From: Acholeplasmataceae bacterium UBA6150
GTDB lineage: Bacteria; Bacillota_I; Bacilli_A; Acholeplasmatales; UBA5453
Length of the DNA: 64,000 nt
Reading direction: 5' to 3'
NCBI GenBank assembly: GCA_002423145.1
Contig: DIUU01000012.1
Location: 102,623-166,622 of the forward strand
This document shows, in pieces, positions 61,002 to 64,000 of this stretch; position 1 is the first letter of the stretch, and each line of letters begins with the position of its first letter. The notes beneath the pieces were generated by a model. That model had not been told where the DNA came from and ran no database searches. It was given only the letters and a program-made list of their open reading frames with translations. The translations under genes and the position numbers were made by a program.

Positions 61002-64000
61002 TTAATTCACAGTGTTCGCATCCAGCGTAACAGCTGTTTGAGCAAATATCTTACCAACGAATGTTGCGTTAGTGCCTAATACAACCGAAGTCATACCTAA
61101 GACCATGCCTTCAAAATGGGCACCGACACCAATCGATACTGCTGAAGCAACTTGCCAAATGACATTTTCAGGAAGGATGCCACCGACTAAGGTCACATTC
61201 ACACTCACACCAACGCTTAGTGCGCCAGCGATTTGTAGAATAATGACATCATCAACGCCACCTGAGATAATGAGATCTGTATTGATCAATAGACCTGTAC
61301 TCCAATAGTACACACCAGCTTCGAGTGTTTGACCACTGACATCGCCTGCATGTAATTCAATGAAGTCTGGAGTTCTACTGGCTGCATCGGTATAGGCAGT
61401 TTCCATATCGCTTATCGCTGTGGATAAATACGATGGGGTTGGTACTGCATAATCTGAACCATAAATGTTACCTGTAACCATCGCTGAGGTTGAAAACTCA
61501 TTCGATGGATCCAAAATTAAACTAAATCCTGTGATATAAGATGCTGGGCCTGGGCTGACACCTAAATTACCATTGACATGGGTTCCTACGGTTGCAGAAA
61601 TGCCTGTCTTAGTTAATATAGTAAAGTCTGCTGCGGTCTTTAAATCTACTGTACCCATCACAACGACAACGTCTTGATTACTGATGGTTATTTCAATTTC
61701 ATCATAAATGAGTGGATCAGAATTCAAGGTTGCTCTAACCATGACTGTACCGTCTAGAACTGCTGTTAATAATCCAGTGTTGCTAATGGTAGCTTCACCA
61801 GTCACATTTTCAACAGACCAGGTATACATTTGATCATCGGCATCGATTGGTAGAATATAGGCATTCATTTGTAAAGTCCCACCTAAAGAATCGATGATGA
61901 TTTCGCTGTTATCTGCTTCTACTGTAATCGATTCTACTAAAATATCTTGATTTGTAATCTCGATTTCGTAAGTACCAAATATCAAATTATCCACGGCTGC
62001 GGTTGCGATGACTGTAACTAATCCATTTTCTAGAGCAGATAGTAAACCTGTTTCAGAGATAACGGCTTGTCCTGTATCGTTCACGACTGACCAAATAATC
62101 GCTTGATTGGTGGTGTTTGCTGGAAATACTGTTGCAAACATTTGTAATTCTCCACCATAAACTTCGATCATTGTTGCATCTAAGTCTGCAGTAACCACGA
62201 TGGATTCTGGATAGACGACTTCGATTGGGCTAACGACGTTCGCATCAAGTGTAACTGCTGTTTGTGATAATAACTTACCACTCACGCTTGCATTCGTACC
62301 TAACGAGATTTCAGTCATCGCAAGAATCGTACCAATAAAGTGTGCACTGGTTTCAATGGCTACATTGCCCGCGATTTGCCAATAAACATTTTCAGCCAAC
62401 GCGCCGCCTTGTAGAATCATTTTAACGGAAACGGCTTGTGTAAAGTTGCCTGAGATTTGGAAAATCCAAACGTCTTCAGCACTACCGGATAAAATCATGT
62501 TCGAATAAACAACCACGTCTGTACCGTATTTGTATACGCCACCAACTAAAGTTTGTCCACTTAAGTCTCCAGCATATAATTCGGTAAAGTTTGGTGCTCT
62601 GCTTGCAGCATCTGTATAAGCAGCTTCCATATCACTGATGGCTTGTGTTAAATATGCCGGTGTAGGTTGTGAGAAATCAGATGCATAAATGTTACCAACC
62701 ACTTGTGGTGATGTAGCAAATGTTGTTGAAATATCTAATGTTAACGAGAATCCAGTAATGTAAGTTGCAGCCGCTGGACTGACACCGATATGACCGACGA
62801 TTAATGAATCTGCGGCGGTTGAGATGCCTGTCTTGGTTAAAATGGTGAAGTCACCAGCTGTTAATAAATCCACTTTTGGTTCTGGAACAACCACGAGTAT
62901 TTGATTGGATATGGTGATTTCCATAGCATCCATCACTAATGGATTACTGACCGATGTCGCGATGACCATGACAGTACCATTGGAGATTGCAGTAAGAAGT
63001 CCATTTTGATCAATCATAGCGTCACCTGTGACGGCTTCAATCGACCAAATAACCGATGGATCAAATGCGTTGGTTGGGAATACTTCTACGGTGAACTGTA
63101 AAGTACCACCATATACATCGATCACAGTCACATCACCAACAGATAATACGTCAAGTGCTGAAACGATGACTTCTTGATGTGAAATGGTGATTTCCATCGA
63201 ATCCATAACGAGTGGGTTACTGACTGAGGTTGCGACGATGGTAACTGTACCATTCGAAACCGCTGTGACCAATCCGTTTTGATTGATGGTAGCTTCACCA
63301 GTACCATTTTCAATCGACCATACAACAGATTTATCGAAAGCATTGGCTGGCAACACAGATACTGAGAACTGTAATTGTCCACCAAATGTGTCGATTACCA
63401 TGACATGATCCACTGTATCGACTAATATTTCTGTAACCAAGATTTCTTGGTGACTGATGGTGATTTCATAGGTATCTAGAATCAACGGTTTATCTACCGA
63501 TGTCGCTGTAACAACCACGGTGCCATTTGACATTGCAGTTACTAAACCATTTTCATCAATAGAGGCTGAGCCTGTACCGTTTGCGATACTCCAAATAACG
63601 GCTTTATTGGCTGCGTTTTCTGGTAAAACCAAGGCTGATAGTTGTAATGTGCCACCAAATGTATCAATAACGACCTCATCGAGTGGAGCTGTAATTAATA
63701 CAGATAGAACGCGTATTTCTTGGTTAGATATGGTAATCACTCTTGTACCAAAAATTAGAGCGTTTGTAGCTGAGGTTGCTTTAACTGTCACAGTACCATT
63801 CGTGATGGCTTGTAACATACCATCCACGGAAATGCTTGCTGTTCCTGTGCCATTTTCAACAGACCATATGACGGATTTGTCGAATGTATTGATTGGTAAA
63901 ACAACGGCTTCCATTTGAAGGGTGCCTTGAAGAACATCAATGACGACTTTAGAATCTGCGCCGTTGACACTGATCGAGTTGACAAGGACTTCTTGATTGG
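61002..64000 (-). CDS. Large secreted protein of Big_2 Ig-like domains and two DUF3494 (ice-binding-type) domains; N-terminus outside window
   Basis: The minus frame is open from the right edge to the stop at 61002 (at least 999 codons; the ATG at 63914 is internal, because the frame upstream already encodes the same repeat). Four Big_2-like units of about 88 residues (pattern VIDTFGGTLQLSALVLPENA, then VIWSIANGTGSASIDENGLV, then TATS) run from 64000 to about 62900. A DUF3494 domain follows (about 62875-62230: AGDFTILTKTGIS, GHIGVSP, ISDMEAAYTDAASRAPNF, GTILAMTEISLGTNASVSGK), then two more Big_2 units, then a second DUF3494 domain (about 61650-61005). DUF3494 is the beta-helix of ice-binding and some adhesin-like proteins. 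No C-terminal anchor or sortase motif is visible; the signal peptide must lie outside the window. Confidence 0.88.
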   Translation of the reverse strand, partial: NQEVLVNSISVNGADSKVVIDVLQGTLQMEAVVLPINTFDKSVIWSVENGTGTASISVDGMLQAITNGTVTVKATSATNALIFGTRVITISNQEIRVLSVLITAPLDEVVIDTFGGTLQLSALVLPENAANKAVIWSIANGTGSASIDENGLVTAMSNGTVVVTATSVDKPLILDTYEITISHQEILVTEILVDTVDHVMVIDTFGGQLQFSVSVLPANAFDKSVVWSIENGTGEATINQNGLVTAVSNGTVTIVATSVSNPLVMDSMEITISHQEVIVSALDVLSVGDVTVIDVYGGTLQFTVEVFPTNAFDPSVIWSIEAVTGDAMIDQNGLLTAISNGTVMVIATSVSNPLVMDAMEITISNQILVVVPEPKVDLLTAGDFTILTKTGISTAADSLIVGHIGVSPAAATYITGFSLTLDISTTFATSPQVVGNIYASDFSQPTPAYLTQAISDMEAAYTDAASRAPNFTELYAGDLSGQTLVGGVYKYGTDVVVYSNMILSGSAEDVWIFQISGNFTQAVSVKMILQGGALAENVYWQIAGNVAIETSAHFIGTILAMTEISLGTNASVSGKLLSQTAVTLDANVVSPIEVVYPESIVVTADLDATMIEVYGGELQMFATVFPANTTNQAIIWSVVNDTGQAVISETGLLSALENGLVTVIATAAVDNLIFGTYEIEITNQDILVESITVEADNSEIIIDSLGGTLQMNAYILPIDADDQMYTWSVENVTGEATISNTGLLTAVLDGTVMVRATLNSDPLIYDEIEITISNQDVVVVMGTVDLKTAADFTILTKTGISATVGTHVNGNLGVSPGPASYITGFSLILDPSNEFSTSAMVTGNIYGSDYAVPTPSYLSTAISDMETAYTDAASRTPDFIELHAGDVSGQTLEAGVYYWSTGLLINTDLIISGGVDDVIILQIAGALSVGVSVNVTLVGGILPENVIWQVASAVSIGVGAHFEGMVLGMTSVVLGTNATFVGKIFAQTAVTLDANTVN

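Noticed and set aside
61002..64000. Regularly spaced DNA repeats, at first glance array-like
   Set aside because: The repeats are imperfect, about 265 bp apart and encode Big_2 protein domains; this is not a CRISPR array.
1..64000. Use of TGA as tryptophan, as in Mycoplasma
   Set aside because: TGA acts as a stop at gene ends (for example the kinase ending at 47094) and conserved Trp positions in GH32, GH81 and Gnd use TGG.

Overview
The window is AT-rich bacterial DNA read with the standard code: TGG is used for Trp, and TGA ends genes such as the aspartate kinase. Many secreted proteins are lipoproteins with a clear lipobox, and no sortase motifs or wall-synthesis genes are seen. With pdxST, fused ABC/FtsX transporters, CUT1 sugar importers lacking their own ATPase and ECF-type uptake, this best suggests a free-living, Acholeplasma-like member of the Mollicutes (Acholeplasmatales or Izemoplasmatales) or a close Firmicutes relative. 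That placement is inference.

Layout. 1-12.2 kb is an accessory region: a giant GHKL (sacsin/NO VEIN-like) ATPase running off the left edge, a decayed IS3-family insertion, a leucine-rich-repeat protein with small unknown genes, a decayed HNH nuclease, a membrane protein and a flavin-type split-barrel protein. 12.3-25.4 kb is a fructan-utilisation locus: LacI repressor, divergent CUT1 importer, carbohydrate-binding lipoprotein, three GH32-type hydrolases (two on the cell surface, one cytoplasmic) and fructokinase. 25.4-37 kb holds surface proteins: two paralogous B-repeat lipoproteins, an ABC/FtsX transporter in an operon with a 1241-residue secreted protein, a diguanylate cyclase and another lipoprotein, with several gene remnants between them. 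37-40 kb encodes a GH81 beta-1,3-glucanase.

40-48 kb is biosynthetic: pdxR divergent from pdxST, then a four-gene operon (carboxynorspermidine dehydrogenase, its decarboxylase, aspartate kinase, aspartate-semialdehyde dehydrogenase). This operon makes aspartate semialdehyde and uses it to convert a diamine to spermidine or norspermidine. Its leader carries a six-codon ORF overlapping an intrinsic terminator, which looks like an attenuator.

48.4-56 kb is a seven-gene minus-strand operon: tagaturonate epimerase, PfkB sugar-acid kinase, 6-phosphogluconate dehydrogenase, SDR mannonate oxidoreductase, LarA-family racemase, ECF S component and P-loop kinase. It has no mannonate dehydratase or KDPG aldolase. 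The gene set fits an alternative hexuronate route in which mannonate is epimerised to gluconate and enters the pentose phosphate pathway.

56-64 kb holds a HAD phosphatase, a GNAT acetyltransferase, an ASCH protein, small membrane proteins, two paralogous excisionase-like HTH proteins, a coiled-coil DUF2188 protein, and a very large secreted protein, cut by the right edge, that alternates Big_2 Ig-like domains with two DUF3494 (ice-binding-type) domains. No rRNA, tRNA or CRISPR array was recognised.
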